A stretch of 64,000 bases of DNA from positions 7,117,855 through 7,181,854 of the forward strand of contig OZ024826.1 in NCBI GenBank assembly GCA_964016985.1, read 5' to 3'. This document shows positions 42,916-54,859 of the stretch, in pieces. Every line of letters begins with the position of its first letter. The first letter of the stretch is position 1. The stretch comes from Anodontia alba (lineage: Eukaryota; Mollusca; Bivalvia; Lucinida; Lucinidae). The notes beneath the pieces were generated by a model that was given only the letters and a program-made list of their open reading frames with translations, had not been told where the DNA came from and did not search any database. A program made the translations under genes and the position numbers.

Positions 42916-44720
42916 AAAACAAGATGACCATAAGGTCTGTCCTGATCGCTCTACTGAGCTCTGAGACCGTCATCTGATATGAACTTCTTAGTCATTTTAT
43001 TTCCGCTGTGAACTTACCGATCTTTTATAGTCATATAGGTTCGTGTATTTTAAGTGACTATAAACATTGCTTCTGAATACTGTTTGCCAATACAATAGCC
43101 CAATAAGTAGCATTACGGATCAAATTTATATTTGATAATGCCAATTCCGCTAATTCTATAAAATGGGATAATTTTTCAGTAATATGAAACTTCTCAAAAC
43201 TGTAATCCTACAGATTTAAAATTTCATGTAGACAGGATCACATTTAAAGAAACATATCTGACCTTGCCGTAAAACAGTTCAACTCGGATGTCAGCATGTA
43301 TATACATTTTATAGTACTTGCGTACCGAATGCTCATGCCAAGGTTCAAGGCAATCCGCCCTGTGGTTCTGGAGAAGAATGTTTTAATGCTTTAACTTATA
43401 TGGGCACCGCGGCCATCTTGGTCATCTGACCTAGACCATTTGAATATAACTTCATTCTCATCTGAACAGGACCATTTGAATATAATTTCATTCTCCCATC
43501 CCACGTAGGCTTCATATGAAATGAACTCTTAATTAGCCTAGCAGTTTCTAAGAAAAATGATTTTAAATATAATCAACCAAAGTGACCTTTAGCCTTGTGG
43601 GTTGGAGCTGACTTTATTTTCATATCAGAGACTATAATAGCAACAGATAAATGCACTGTTTCAGCTTTTCCAAAGCCTAAGGGATCTAATTGCCCTTGCC
43701 GTAAAATAAGTCAAGGTCAACTCAGGGTTATCTTTTATAATTCCTTTGTAGCACTAGAGTCCCGAATGCCACATGCCAAGGTTTAAGGCATCCGGTTCAG
43801 TGGTTCTGGAGTAGAAGAATTATTTTAGATTTTTAGTTTATATGGGCATGGCAGCCATCTTGGTCATCTGACCTGGGCCATTTACAAATAATTTTATTCT
43901 TTTATTCCATATAGGCTTCATATGAAATATGATTTTATTAGCCTTATAATTTCTAAGAAAAAAGAAAGACTTAAAATATATTCAACCAAAATGACCTTAG
44001 CCAAGGTAACTAAATGTTATTGACCTTTAGCACTTATAGGGATTAAAGTTGGCTGCATTTCCATATCAAAGACGATAATAGCAACAGAAAAATGCCTTTT
44101 TTTTCAGATTTGCGTATTCAAAGGCCTAGGGACTAAATGTGACCTTGCCGTAAAATAGATCAAGGTCAATCCAAGTAATTATTTATACAAGTTTTATAGA
44201 ATTAGAGTTCCAGCTGCTATATACCTAGTTCAAGGAAATCGGCGCAGTGATTGTGGAGAAGAAGATTTTAAATGTTTTAAACATTTGTGGGCATGGCGAC
44301 CATCTCAATCATCAATCGTGGACAATTTGAATATAATTTCATTCTTCTATTCGACATAGACTTCATACGAATATAATTTTAATTAGCCTAATAGTTTCTA
44401 AGAAACCGGACTTTAAATATATTTAACCATTGACCTGAGGCCATGGTCACTATATGAGCTTGACATTAACATTCATAGGGGTTGAAGATAACTGCATTTC
44501 CATATCACAGATTATAATAGCAACACAAAATGCCCTTTTTAGCTTTTTCCATTCTAAAGTCTAAATAACTAAAGTTGACCTTGCCGTAAAATAGGGCGAG
44601 GACCCAGGGTCATCATTTATATAAACTCTGTAGTACTAGAGATTCACATGCTACATACCTAGTTTCAAGGCGATCGGCTTAGTGGTTCTAAAGAAGCAGA
44701 ATATTTTTTTTTAATGTTTT
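42916..44720 (-). mobile_element. Pearl/Helentron-like element, minus strand, ~440-bp core units
   Basis: The left edge AAACAAGATGACCATAAGGT, CTGTCCTGATCGCTC is the complement of the terminal hairpin and TCTTGTTT end of the 36.5-kb element. Four core units follow, marked by CCTTGCCGTAAAATAG (about 43263, 43695, 44142, 44578), GGTTCAAGGCAATC, CAGTGGTTCTGGAGAAGAA, GGGCATGGCGGCCATCTTGG and ATCACAGATTATAATAGCAA. Spacing is 434-451 bp. The 5' terminus is not found. Confidence 0.75.
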
Positions 44721-44949
44721 TAAAGTATGGGGAAAGCGTAAAACTCGTTTTTAAAAAGTTTAGCAAATTTGAAAAGACTAGTTATACATACTTTTTCCAT
44801 TAAACTTAAGCCACTAGAATGTAGATCAGCCAGTCTGAATCCATGAGTAGGAAAGGTAGACCGAACAGTTCTTATTATAAAATGAAAGCTGGCGTGTAAA
44901 TACTTAGACAGTGTCCGGATCTAACTTGTTCCGCTTATTTTTAACATGA

Positions 44950-45095
44950 TCAAAAATATAGGTGCGCTACCCCAAAAACACAACCGCGAAGCACATTTTT
45001 CTGGTGCCACTAAAAAGGACAGATGAGGAACAAATAAGGACAACACAAACGTTACATGTAAAACCACAGAAGCACAGCAGAGAAGACTTTTTTCA
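44950..45095 (-). repeat. Family E repeat
   Basis: AACACAACCGCGAAGCACAT, GGACAGATGAGGAACAAATA, AGGACAACACAAACGTTACA, AACCACAGAAGCACAGCAGA. Confidence 0.6.
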
Positions 45096-45159
45096 AAGTT
45101 ATGATAATCTAAACAAGTCAGCACAGGTCTTTGTATTAATTACATCTAGTAAAATATAA

Positions 45160-45370
45160 GTGAAGATACCCAAGAAATGCTACAATCACGAAGCACAACC
45201 CTCCCGAGGCACCAAAAATAGGAGAAATTAGAAACAAATAAGGACAGAACAAATGCCACATATGAAACCACAGACGCACAAAAAAAATAACTGCAACAGA
45301 GGACCCGTTTTTGAACTGTCAGTAGGTAAACTACTGGGGTCTTAATCAAGTTTTGCTCGCGCGAATACCT
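45160..45370 (-). repeat. Family E repeat, long copy
   Basis: AAGTGAAGATACCCAAGAAA, AGCACAACCCTCCCGAGGCA, AGAAACAAATAAGGACAGAA, CAAATGCCACATATGAAACC, AACTGCAACAGAGGACCCG and AGTAGGTAAACTACTGGGG. It is the complement of the segment duplicated in the 19-26 kb triplication, which sets the family boundaries. Confidence 0.7.
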
Positions 45371-45569
45371 GAATGAAAGGCAGTGAGAAAAATCCTAATT
45401 TTCTGGGCGAAACAAGAAAATGTTCATTATAATTCAATCGATTTATTCTTTTTTTTTGTGACCAATGGGCCTACTCCTTACTGGCCTACATTAGCTGGTC
45501 TGGCCAAGACAATACGACACAACTATTTTTACGCGTGCGCGTGCGTGTGTCTGTTGTATGTGCACTGCT

Positions 45570-46000
45570 TTCAATGGACATTCGTTGTTCAAATTATCAG
45601 GACTTCATGGAGCGTGGGAAAGTGCTCACTACAAAGTTGTTGATCCAGGAGTATCAAAAAACCAAACTAGTAGCAACACTTAAGAAGTTCTATGGGAGAC
45701 ATCATGATCTGGTCAATTCCTACAATGTGGCAGTTTCCAGAATTGTTTCTGATGTTTTTTCCAATGACGCGCCGTAAGTAGACTTCCCAAATCCCGTACA
45801 CACGCTTCTAACGATATTTCCTTCGTTGAGACCTCTGGGCATGGTGTGCGAAGCTAGCTTACCAAGGACGCCTGATTACACCCTTTATTCTGGGGTCCAT
45901 GTCTGTTGGTCTGAACATTCGGATTCGTCATTCGTTTATGGATTTATGAGTTTGGATTATGGCTTAGGTACCATGACCACAACTACTTAATCTTTTTATC
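45570..46000 (+). pseudogene. 3' part of a Penelope-like RT ORF
   Basis: Translation gives RCSNYQDFMERGKVLTTKLL, then EYQKTKLVATLKKFYGRHHD, LVNSYNVAVSRIVSDVFSND. After one stop (TAA at 45775-45777) it continues with VCWSEHSDSSFVYGFMSL, DYGLGTMTT. The last stretch is nearly identical in DNA to 34241-34330. Together with the 33.2-kb copy, which lacks exactly the middle portion, it defines the order of the C-terminal part of this family. The upstream part is missing. Confidence 0.75.
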
Positions 46001-46206
46001 TTCACTTCACCTGGGGCTAGGGTTAATGCCATATGGTGGCCGTAAAATGTCTCCCCGTATTGCACCTTAATGTAGTTGAAAGTTTTGGTACTTTGTCATC
46101 ATTACACTACAGTGACACTTCAATGTAACACAGTATAGGACCCAAAGGCAATCTGAAGCCAGAACAGAAGAAAACTACAAGTTGGACAATGATTAGCCCG
46201 ACAACA

Positions 46207-46440
46207 AAAAAAAAGGTAAGAGAAAAGTCCAGGTAGTGCCACAATCACAAACCGCAGCCCTTTCCAGACCCCAAGAGGAAGAGGAAACCGACAAATCCAA
46301 ACAAGCACAAATCGAACAAACGTACGAAAAGTACTAAGAAAAGCTCTCTATTCCCCAAGCGAGGTAATCGCAATGCTAAAAGGACTGAAAAACACTAAAA
46401 CAAAATGACACAAGGTAAGACAAAACAAACAGCAATAATA
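46207..46440 (-). repeat. Family R retroposon-like fragment, minus strand
   Basis: Fixed end AAAAAAAAGGTAAGAGAAAA, then CCGCAGCCCTTTCCAGACCC, AGAGGAAGAGGAAACCGAC, CGAGGTAATCGCAATGCTAA, extending to about AAACAGCAATAATA. Confidence 0.75.
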
Positions 46441-46974
46441 TGGGCTATTCTCGTTGGATGTGCATTGTTGAGCGTGGTTTCCTTGTTGCGAATACACTCC
46501 TCAATGCCATATGTGCTGAACCGATGTCTGTTAATAGTCAAATGCTCAGTATATACTTATCAATGTTAAAAGTTATAAATAAATATGCTACATATAGGAA
46601 TAGTGTTTTGTGTTTACTTGAGAATCCCAATTTTAAAAATTGATGTTACACACTGATATCATGGTTGTGTTATTTGCATCAGTGTCCACTTGAACATAGA
46701 ACATAGCACACACTCAGTCCGCTATATTTTACATTTAGTATGTATAAGTGTCCATGAAATAAATAAAATTTCTAATCTTTCGTTGTATGTTATGTTCACC
46801 TTGATCATAGCAAACTCTTAGTTTGCCTATCTTCACATTCAGTATGAATATGTGTACATACATAGAATCTGAATTTAACATCTATATTTTTATAGTGATT
46901 CTCTTTTTAAGATAAACTAGTCCAATAATCCTAACAGTTGTATAATCGCTTAGCTGTGACTTTTGGATTTTATT
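46441..46974. other. Unassigned spacer
   Basis: No supported gene. Two copies of a CATTTAGTATG / CATTCAGTATG passage about 105 bp apart (46731 and 46837) suggest a decayed local duplication. Confidence 0.35.
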
Positions 46975-47125
46975 TCAGAAGAGGAAATGAGAAACAAAAA
47001 AGGGAACCACAAGCGCCACATATGAAACCACAGACGTCAAACAAAGAAGAACTGAAATATAAGAACCGCCTTGATGATTCAAGAAGGGCAGTTGTCAGTT
47101 TCTGGCGAAAGAATGTGCACAATAC
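46975..47125 (-). repeat. Family E repeat, decayed
   Basis: AGAAGAGGAAATGAGAAACA, CAAGCGCCACATATGAAACC, ACAAAGAAGAACTG, AAGAACCGCCTTGATGATTC. Confidence 0.55.
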
Positions 47126-47224
47126 TGGTTAACCGCTTAGAGGACTAAGCCTGCCAAGTAAACGTGTGGTTAGGTAAACTGACCGCGCTCGACATGACCC
47201 CATTGGGTTGACTGGGCCGTAAAA

Positions 47225-47850
47225 CCTCAACACAAACAAATCTCCCTCCTAAGCCTAAATTATCTTTTCGATATTTGAAACAAGGTTTCAAGAATTTCAT
47301 TGGGAAGTATGTTTTGGCTCTAGCTGATAAAGCTGCTAATAATGTTGTTGCAGTGTGACGACTTTATTATATCAATACTCTAAAACAAGAACTTGGTAGT
47401 ACCAAACATATGAGCGGGTTTCTACCAACGAGAGATCTATTGTCAATACCCATTCTATCGATATTACTGCAAAGTTTGCAGTGAGTATTAAAGAAAAGCA
47501 AGACAGACTTCCTACGTTATATTGGTTACTGGAACTTCATAAATGATCTTATTAAGCACGTTTCATTGCTAATTCTAGTTCTTGTACGACTACTGTTTTG
47601 TCCAAACTGCTAACTTTATGCCTTACTGCGGTTAGAAAAAAATGGATTAGATACTATGATACTGTTTACGAAAGGGACGGAATTAACTATTTTTGGTCAA
47701 TTAAAAATTCTAATGATGTTCTCAATAAATTTAAATCTAAAAACTTTCAGGCTTCTAAATTGTCTACATATGATTTTTCTACACTGTATACTACGTTACC
47801 TCATCATCTTATAAAAGATAAACTTATTGATTTAATTAACCGAACGTTTA
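47225..47850 (+). pseudogene. N-terminal half of Penelope-like RT ORF
   Basis: With frameshifts and stops: SFRYLKQGFKNFIGKYVLAL, ADKAANNVVAV, KEKQDRLPTLYWL, SSSCTTTVLSKLLT, RYYDTVYERDGINYFWSIKN, SNDVLNKF and STYDFSTLYTTLPHHLIKDK. The last open run (47598-47850) is 84 codons long. The frame ends abruptly at LINRTF, where family R sequence begins, so the palm catalytic motifs are absent. Confidence 0.8.
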
Positions 47851-47945
47851 GATTTGTCGGTTTCCTCTTCCTTTTGGGGTCTGGAAAGGGCTGCGGTTTG
47901 TGATTGTGGCACTCCCTGAACTTTTCTCTTACCTTTCTTACTTTC
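47851..47945 (+). repeat. Family R fragment fused to the RT fragment
   Basis: TTTGTCGGTTTCCTCTTCCT, TGGGGTCTGGAAAGGGCTGC, GGTTTGTGATTGTGGCACTC, CCTGAACTTTTCTCTTACC, then a T-rich run. The join adds 17 codons to the open frame. Confidence 0.75.
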
Positions 47946-49014
47946 AGAAGAGCTCAGAAAATCTCTGTCTGGTGTATCATTTAAATCTTGTTTGAATCAA
48001 ACAAATAACAGCGTACCAAATTAAGTTTATGCTGGTGACAGGCGCTTACATTACTTTAATATTTTATTCATTCTGGACTTAAATTCTGAATTCAGGAACT
48101 TTAAATTGTGGGATCAGAAACTGATATTAAAAGGATTTGTTTTATAAATTATTGTGGATTATTTTGGAGGGACTTTGTGACATAAACTTGAAAGGTACTG
48201 TTCACTTACATTCTTTTGTTTTGAATCTTATCTTATTTTTTGTGAATAAATATTGTTACTAATTTAAAGCTTGTTGCTGGGTTCACTTTCATTTCTTTCT
48301 CGTTACGCCTGGCTTGTAACACTTGCCATTGTGACATTGCGTTTTGCAACGTCAGTATTACCAAAGGCCAAGAGATGAAATGTTGCAGGATCTCTCGGAA
48401 CTCTGCTATTTGAAAACAACTTTCTCTCTGGAAGTGAATACCAGAATATTCAATACAGTACAGAAATTCATCAGAGATACCAAAATGGTTCTTAGAAATA
48501 TCTGATAATGGTTATTAAATCTAAATTCTTCTATCGACTTTACTTTTGTCTTATCGTCTCCTATCATCAGTATCATAATATATTGCTTTATCTCTACAAC
48601 TACAATGGTAGATGGAGTGTCATTTCACTTGTTCAGATAAATGGCACTGGAACAAATCATTTTTCTAAATATCAAGTATTATCACGGAAATATATGAGAG
48701 AATATACTTAATTATGTAAGCCAGCCATTCGGCCTGTCTCGAAATGTCTCGCTTAAGCCCATTTTTTCTTTTTTTTCACTGACTCTGTTGTGCTCCTGTG
48801 ATGGAATTCTTTTATTGTGTTTTGTTTTCTTTATGAAATACGTTATGTCAGATACTTTTTCCATTGCTGTTATGCAAATATGTACGCTTTATTTAAAACT
48901 GCAAACTGTTTACACATGCATTTACTTATTATGTAACGAAGCATTTCGTATCAGCATACATACTGTGTCCTTTTTATGGAACGCACTGAATAAACTGGTT
49001 AATAGTGAAAATGC
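47946..49014. other. Unassigned spacer
   Basis: No domain-bearing frame; AT-rich. Nothing else supported. Confidence 0.35.
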
Positions 49015-49160
49015 CATGAAGAAAGAGAAATGAGGAACAAACAATGACAAAACAAACGCCATATTTCTAATCACCGACGCATGAGCAAAGACGAACAGTA
49101 ACAGACGAACTGACTTGGAATGGTCAGTAGAAAAAAACTAGTGGCCCCTCTGTAAATTCA
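49015..49160 (-). repeat. Family E repeat
   Basis: AAAGAGAAATGAGGAACAAA, CAAAACAAACGCCATATTTC, CCGACGCATGAGCAAAGACG and CTTGGAATGGTCAGTAGAA. Confidence 0.6.
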
Positions 49161-49302
49161 GTATGTACAAGTGCATATATTTACCGTTTACGTCGAGAGG
49201 ATCTTCTACCATAACTCTTTGGGCCGGTGTCTTTACAACAGCAGGGTTTCTGGTAAGTTATTTTTAATATCACTGTGTTGTATAAAAATTTCCTTATTTA
49301 AT

Positions 49303-49367
49303 GCAAATAATGTAGACACAGATTAGACGCAGCATTCTCTTGTCTGATAAAGGTCTGCACTGTTTGC
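49303..49367 (+). repeat. 67-nt hairpin module, decayed
   Basis: GCAAATAATGTAGACACAGA, then ATTAGACGCAG with partner CTTGTCTGAT, and AAGGTCTGCACTGTTTGC. Confidence 0.6.
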
Positions 49368-49854
49368 CAGTTAACCATTTGGTGGTTTCTAGTCTTAAAT
49401 GGGCTAAGACTAAACTTTGACAAACTCTTTCGTGATTCTCTTTCAGTAGTCCTAAGATAAGTAATTAATTTTCAATTTTCCTAATAGCCATATCACCGCT
49501 TAGCTGTGACATGCAGAAGGACATCATTCAGCAAGCTCTGGCTTCATGGTCTCGGCTCGGCCTGTCGTTCCGTATACTTAGCGTTATTATGATATATAGA
49601 CACATATAACAAGAAACATGAAGCGTTAACTGTACGTGAACCCAAAAGAGGATTACTTACAATTCAAGTACATATTTATTACGTTCTTTACCGGATATTC
49701 GTATGCGTATTACCTTAAGAATGTGTTGCCTATGATATTAGATTTTCACATAGGAGAACATAGATTCATCAATAAACTAACACTGTATAACTCTCCAACC
49801 TTCTATACAAGCAAAGATTGCCTGTACAACTATGATAATTGATGCGCAACGCAC
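49368..49854. other. Unassigned spacer
   Basis: No supported feature. Confidence 0.3.
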
Positions 49855-50065
49855 GTAAAGGCCCTTATGCAATTTTCTGGCAACGCAGGTCCTGATCAGC
49901 CCGCACATTTGCGCAGGCTTATCAGGGCCTTCATTGCCCGCTTACAGAATTACTGCATACATTAGTATATGTTGACAAACAGAGAAAGCCAAGATCAGAC
50001 TGCACGGATGGGCACGCTCATCTGGACCTTCGCTGCTCGCATATGGCATAATAGCCGTTTTTCAA
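49855..50065 (+). repeat. Family G hairpin repeat
   Basis: GCAGGTCCTGATCAGCCCGC, ATTTGCGCAGGCTTATCAGG form one hairpin; GATCAGACTGCACGGATGGG, CTCATCTGGACCTTCGCTGC a second; closes with CTCGCATATGGCATAATAG. Confidence 0.65.
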
Positions 50066-50754
50066 CGTTGTGGATATGATTTTAAATATTAATGCGCAGT
50101 GTGGGAAAATGCTTGATATGGCCTATGCGAACCGCAAAAGCTGATACTAGCATTAGCATTCAGCAGCCTTTTCAGTCAGGGAATTCCATTTATTTTACGA
50201 GTTGGGCATTATCTTTATTCGTGTTTTCTCTGATGTGTCACTCATTTGACCAGCTATTTATCTGCTTTTCGAATGGAACCCTAGTATCCGATGTTTGCAG
50301 ATTCTTTAAGTGACCAGAGAAACACTGAACAGGTATGACTCAAATGACGAAGACCCTGTCAGCTGATGATATATATACCCTGTCCTTTTCCTACGTTTCG
50401 TTACATACATATATAATGTCATGCTCAACCGACGTGCACACTTTTCATATATCATTATTGTATGCAGAAAAACAAACATTAAAACAAAACAATCATACCA
50501 TCTAAATTCTGAACATGAAATGTTCCCACAATACAAAACTAGCTGTTTGACTACCTAGTAACAACATATGACAATATTTGTCTCCTTTTTATAATATGAA
50601 TCACGTGACATTTCTCATAATGTCTGTCCCGTCCAATCCATGATTCTCACTTTTTACTATATTTAGTGTTGAACTGGGGTGGGAGGGAAAGATAGACTTT
50701 CTTGAAACAGCGTTCTCAAACCAATGTTATATTTAAACAATAATTCAATATGAC

Positions 50755-50990
50755 GTCGGTACAGCTTAGGAAATGTTTTACGTATTTGTTAAACACTCCT
50801 GCAAGAAAATTCATCGGAATTGAATTTTATGGTGACTTAGTCTATCAATTCAGAAGGGTTATTCACATTTTTGTTTTTTCGAAACAATTCAAAACGATTG
50901 TCACGGTACAGATAAAGAGACTACAACATGGATATTCTTCGGCAAAATGCATACATTGTTGTTTACCCAATTTTGATTTATAACTTTGCT
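50755..50990 (+). pseudogene. C-terminal fragment of Penelope-like RT protein
   Basis: Open frame with IEFYGDLVYQFRRVI, then FSKQFKTIVT and IKRL, matching KPEFYGDVVYKF and FSTRFRKIILRYKK of the 58.7-kb copy. Frame shifts obscure the end (QHGYSSAKCIHCCLPNFD corresponds out of frame to the conserved RQTAC...VVNP region). Confidence 0.7.
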
Positions 50991-51336
50991 CCCCTTTTAA
51001 TTGCATGATGGTAAGTCAGTCCTCAGGCTAAATTAAACTCAGAACTATGGTGGAGATCTTCGTTTTAGGTAATTCAGATGCATGTCAGAATACAGACAGG
51101 GTATTGTTAAGGTAATTAACAAACACAATGGCTAATCACACTAGAAAGCCTTGCTTCGCGCTACACCATACTCCTTTAGAGACGGTCACTCCGTCTTCCT
51201 CCTAACGTTGACTAGTTAACCGATTGAAGACTGAATGAACTACCCCACACCATATATGGGATAAGTCCAATTTGGATTTTAGGTATGTCAGGCTATGCTA
51301 TTTTTATATTCCTTGAGAAGACTGATTGAACTATTT
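50991..51336. other. Unassigned spacer
   Basis: No supported feature. Confidence 0.3.
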
Positions 51337-51403
51337 GCAAAGAGTGGATACCTTGATCAGACACCGCGTACTGTGGTGTCTGATCTGGGTCTCCACTGTT
51401 TGC
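51337..51403 (+). repeat. 67-nt hairpin module
   Basis: GCAAAGAGTGGATACCTTGA pairs with ATCTGGGTCTCCACTGTTTGC in its outer part; inner arms TCAGACACCGCG and TGTGGTGTCTGA. Confidence 0.75.
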
Positions 51404-51439
51404 CAATTACCTTTTTACGGTTCGGTTAATGAGCATCAA

Positions 51440-51650
51440 AGTACATTTCAGCCACAATGTGACAAAAAGTTCTTTCTGACGTGCGCCCAGCGAAGACAAA
51501 TCAGCCTGCTCATCTGGGCAGTCTGATTAGAGTCTTCGTTTTCCGCATGAAAATACTTTGCATCATTGGCTAGTTTTAATGTGTGCAGTTGATATTCTGA
51601 TCAGATTGCGCGAATGCACAAGCTGATCCATTTTATGACGGTGCGATTTA
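51440..51650 (+). repeat. Family G hairpin repeat
   Basis: CGTGCGCCCAGCGAAGACAA, ATCAGCCTGCTCATCTGGGC, AGAGTCTTCGTTTTCCGCAT, TTTGCATCATTGGCTAG, then GATCAGATTGCGCGAATGCA. Confidence 0.7.
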
Positions 51651-51954
51651 GTTATGATGAACATTGCCATACAAACTATACATGTTCACATCTATTAACA
51701 TGTAGTAAAACCACTTGTGTCTCGTATTTCGCAACTATGTTAGTTTTTCCCTTTGCTTTTTAATTATATATTATTATTGCATTCAAAAGAATAAATTATT
51801 TCTGTTTAATTGTGTGTGTATAAGTTAATGAATTTGATAATGCAATTAGGATGTTATCCGATCATCTGAAGTATGTCTGGGACACAAATGACTCAAAGAT
51901 CTAATATTTATCCTGTTACAAGTAACATTAAACAGACGACAAATAAGTGGGCCA

Positions 51955-52075
51955 TGTCATGCGAAAACGTGTCTTTGGGCATATGCGGACAGCGAAGGCG
52001 CAGATCAGCCTGCGCGGATGCCTGCGCATCCGCACAGTCTGATCAGGGCATTGCTTCCCGCTAACAGAATCACTG
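51955..52075 (+). repeat. Family G hairpin repeat
   Basis: GGGCATATGCGGACAGCGAA, GCAGATCAGCCTGCGCGGAT pairs with GCGCATCCGCACAGTCTGAT, then GGGCATTGCTTCCCGCTAAC. Confidence 0.7.
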
Positions 52076-52443
52076 AGTACTACAAAATGTAAGAATAAAA
52101 AGCAAAGGCTCGGCTGATACTTTGCATATACACAAGATGATCTGAACCTATATGATCGAAAACGCATTTCCGTGCTTGACGCGGACCAAGTTATAAGAGA
52201 CGTAAAAACAAAAGTTGCTGTCAGAAAGAAACTGATCTTTTGATGCTTATTTAAAACCAAATTCGTCCAGTATAGTGCTAAAAAGCATGCTTGCTATTTT
52301 TTAATATTACAAATCTATAGTATTGCAAAAAAATACATTCAGAAATAAGCGTGTATGTTTTTCACAGACCAGCTTTGTTTGGTCAAATATGATCCGAGTT
52401 TACATATTTACCCTAATTATCTGAAGTCATAGGCCGGAGCAAA
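52076..52443. other. Unassigned spacer
   Basis: No supported feature; AT-rich sequence up to the LINE tail. Confidence 0.3.
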
Positions 52444-54600
52444 TAACATAACATAACATAACATAACATAAATTTATTCAGCATTAAACATTATACATGT
52501 ACAATGTTTTAGATTACAAATGGGAGTAATGAGAAATACATTTACATAGAAACGAAAACATATTTCCAAATATTGACTAAACGTACACGTGAATGACATT
52601 TAGCAGAATAAAAAGCTTAAATTAATAATCTGGATATAGAAAAGACATTCAGTTGTGATTGTTTCTAAGTATTTCTGCAAAATATATGAATTTAACAATC
52701 TTCAGTACAGTTTTCTTACATTGCGATGACATGATAGAGTCAAATTTAGTCAAACGTAGCCAGTGACAGTAATATGACAATAAATACTTTCGTGTCAGCT
52801 CTATAAGTTGAGGACAGACAAACAATAAATGACATCAACTTTCTATAGCATTTAAGTTAAAGTAATTGCATTTTCTATTATCACGGGGAATATTTTGATG
52901 TCTCCCTTTCTCTATAGCTAGATTATGTGCAGAAATGCAAAATTTACATAACGCGATTCTTTACTTCTTTTCAGAAATAAAGTCAAGGTATTTTTGAAGT
53001 GTAAACGTATGTTTGAATCTACAATATGTACAAAGTTTTGGGGAATTATTTATATCCGCATACCAACTTTGGTGATAAACATCGGGTATGCGTTGCTTAA
53101 TGACAGAGAATGGAACCGAGTTAGCATCCTGATTATTCCATATATTAGAAAAAAAAAACGAGTTTGAAGAATCTTTTTTTACTTTAGAAGCCCACTTAGC
53201 ACCATTGTAATTAATATTGTTATCTGCATCTGACTTACGCATTCGGTATACAATTATATATTTAACTTTTGGCCTTCAGCAATTTTATGTTTTTGCTTGG
53301 CTCTACTTTTGATTCGATTGTATTTTGTACGGTATTTTACGAAATTTTGACGATTAATGTCATTCTTTTGTTTCAGGTAGAGATAACTTGCTTTAGCGAA
53401 ATCTTTCTTTGCTGTTCTGCAGTCAGCATCGAACCAAGAGGGTGTTTTGGTATTGCTGCGTTTTGTTAAGCTACCATGCACAATAACATATTTTGCCGAA
53501 CACCTTTGTTGAATTCTCAGCGAGATAACTACTCAAAATATCAACCTTTTCGTTTATTGTACACTTTGCATTATTTATATGATTAAGGGTTGGTAATGGC
53601 TCTGTAGTGTGCTGCCGAAAAAGTGGTTCTCTATCACTGTCCCAAAATATCTTATTTTGCGGCGTGCTCGCATTATCAGTAGAAACACTGGAATGATTTT
53701 GCTGTAAAAATGAAAAACATAGCGGGACATGGTCTGAATATTCATTTGGCATTAACACTTCAACGTTCAATAACGATCCTATGTCAGTGTTATGTAGTAA
53801 AAGGTAGTCAACAATGCTTCCACCGTGTGTGGATTGATAGGTTACCTCCCCTATACCGTGGTCATTGCCTAAGCGACCGTTAGCAATTATAAAACCTGAA
53901 CTCTTACATAAATCTAAACGTTGTCTCCCGTGGGAATCTACAATAGGATCTTGGATTACGCGCACAGGTATATGGGGAATATCAGTAAATAGATCATAAT
54001 CTTCAAGATATCTGTCGAAGTCAAGAATGTCAGGAAAGTCCGATGTGCAACCGTTCATGTCACCTACGACAAAGATTTTCTCTATGCCCTTTTTCTATCT
54101 CTTCCCAATAGTTATAATCCATAGCATTGAAAATTCTAGACTCCGCTAGAGGTATATAGACATTGCATATAATAACATCTTCTTTTAATACAAACACATC
54201 TGAATTAATTTTGAACCATAAAAGACCAATAGGATTCTTTTCGATAATTTGCACCGAATTTTTAGGTGACTTTTTACATATAGTGAAACGCCTCCGCTAT
54301 ATCGGCCTTTCTTAGCACCAGGCGTTTTGTTACCACAAACATGTTTACAGGTGTAACCGTTTATTTCTACGTTCAAAGCAGTTTTATTACTTATCCATGT
54401 TTCGGATAGCAACAACAGATCATAGTCACTCACATATTCCAAGAATTCGCAGTCAGTCAATTTACGGATAAGTCTGTATACGTTCCATGAGAGAACACGC
54501 AGTTGCTTCCCTTGACCTCCCTAGCTGGAGGTCTCGGTTGCCATAGGTTCATCGGGCTTATATAAGTGACCATTTATGTAAAGTTTGTCCTTTACCAACT
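52444..54600 (-). mobile_element. Internally deleted LINE on the minus strand with (TTATG)n-type tail
   Basis: On the minus strand: endonuclease start, endonuclease end, linker, then directly the C-terminal region, 3' UTR, AATAAA (complement of 52473-52478) and about five TTATG units (52444-52471). The reverse transcriptase core is missing at about 53250. At about 2.1 kb it is far shorter than a full element. It is related to, but not the same as, the LINE at the window start. Confidence 0.85.
52649..54520 (-). pseudogene. LINE ORF2 remnant: APE endonuclease plus C-terminal region, RT deleted
   Basis: The endonuclease begins VLSWNVY (complement of 54476-54499), the metal-binding Asn region. 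Next come LLLLSETWISN (the Glu catalytic motif), GRYSGGVSLYVKSHL, a frameshift, then LLWFKINSDVF, CNVYIPLAES, a second break, FIIANGRLGND, GEVTYQSTHGGSIVDYLL and YSDHVPLCFSF (SDH motif). After SWFDADCRTAKKDF and a Lys-rich linker (to ~53254) the frame jumps to WASKVKKDSSNSF, IKQRIPDVYHQSWYADI and KYLDFISEKK, the segment before the Cys/His motif, and ends at a stop at 52649-52651. FADD and all palm motifs are absent. Several frameshifts and stops exclude function. Confidence 0.88.
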
Positions 54601-54774
54601 TAACTGTGTTACCCTTGGCCGGATGACACAAGGCGGGGCTTCTGATCATAAATAGCACTGTTTATCACGCATTCAGTTCTTTTTGGACACAACAACAGGT
54701 AGTCAAATGGACTTGTACAAGCGTAAGGACAAACAAGGTAAAAGTTAAAATGAACATGCAGCTACGTGTTAAAA

Positions 54775-54838
54775 AAAAAAGGTAAGAGAAAAGTCCAGGG
54801 AGTGCCACAATCACAAACTGCAGCCCTTCCCAGACCCA
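54775..54838 (-). repeat. Family R fragment, very short
   Basis: AAAAAAGGTAAGAGAAAAGT, CCAGGGAGTGCCACAATCAC, CTGCAGCCCTTCCCAGACCC; stops after 64 bases. Confidence 0.75.
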
Positions 54839-54859
54839 ATTAAATACCAATATTTAATC

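Noticed and set aside
49141..49260. Candidate exon ending CAGCAGGGTTTCTG|GTAAGTT, read as TLWAGVFTTAGFL
   Set aside because: There is a good donor but no convincing acceptor, and the peptide matches no part of the GABA-B receptor or another family I recognise.
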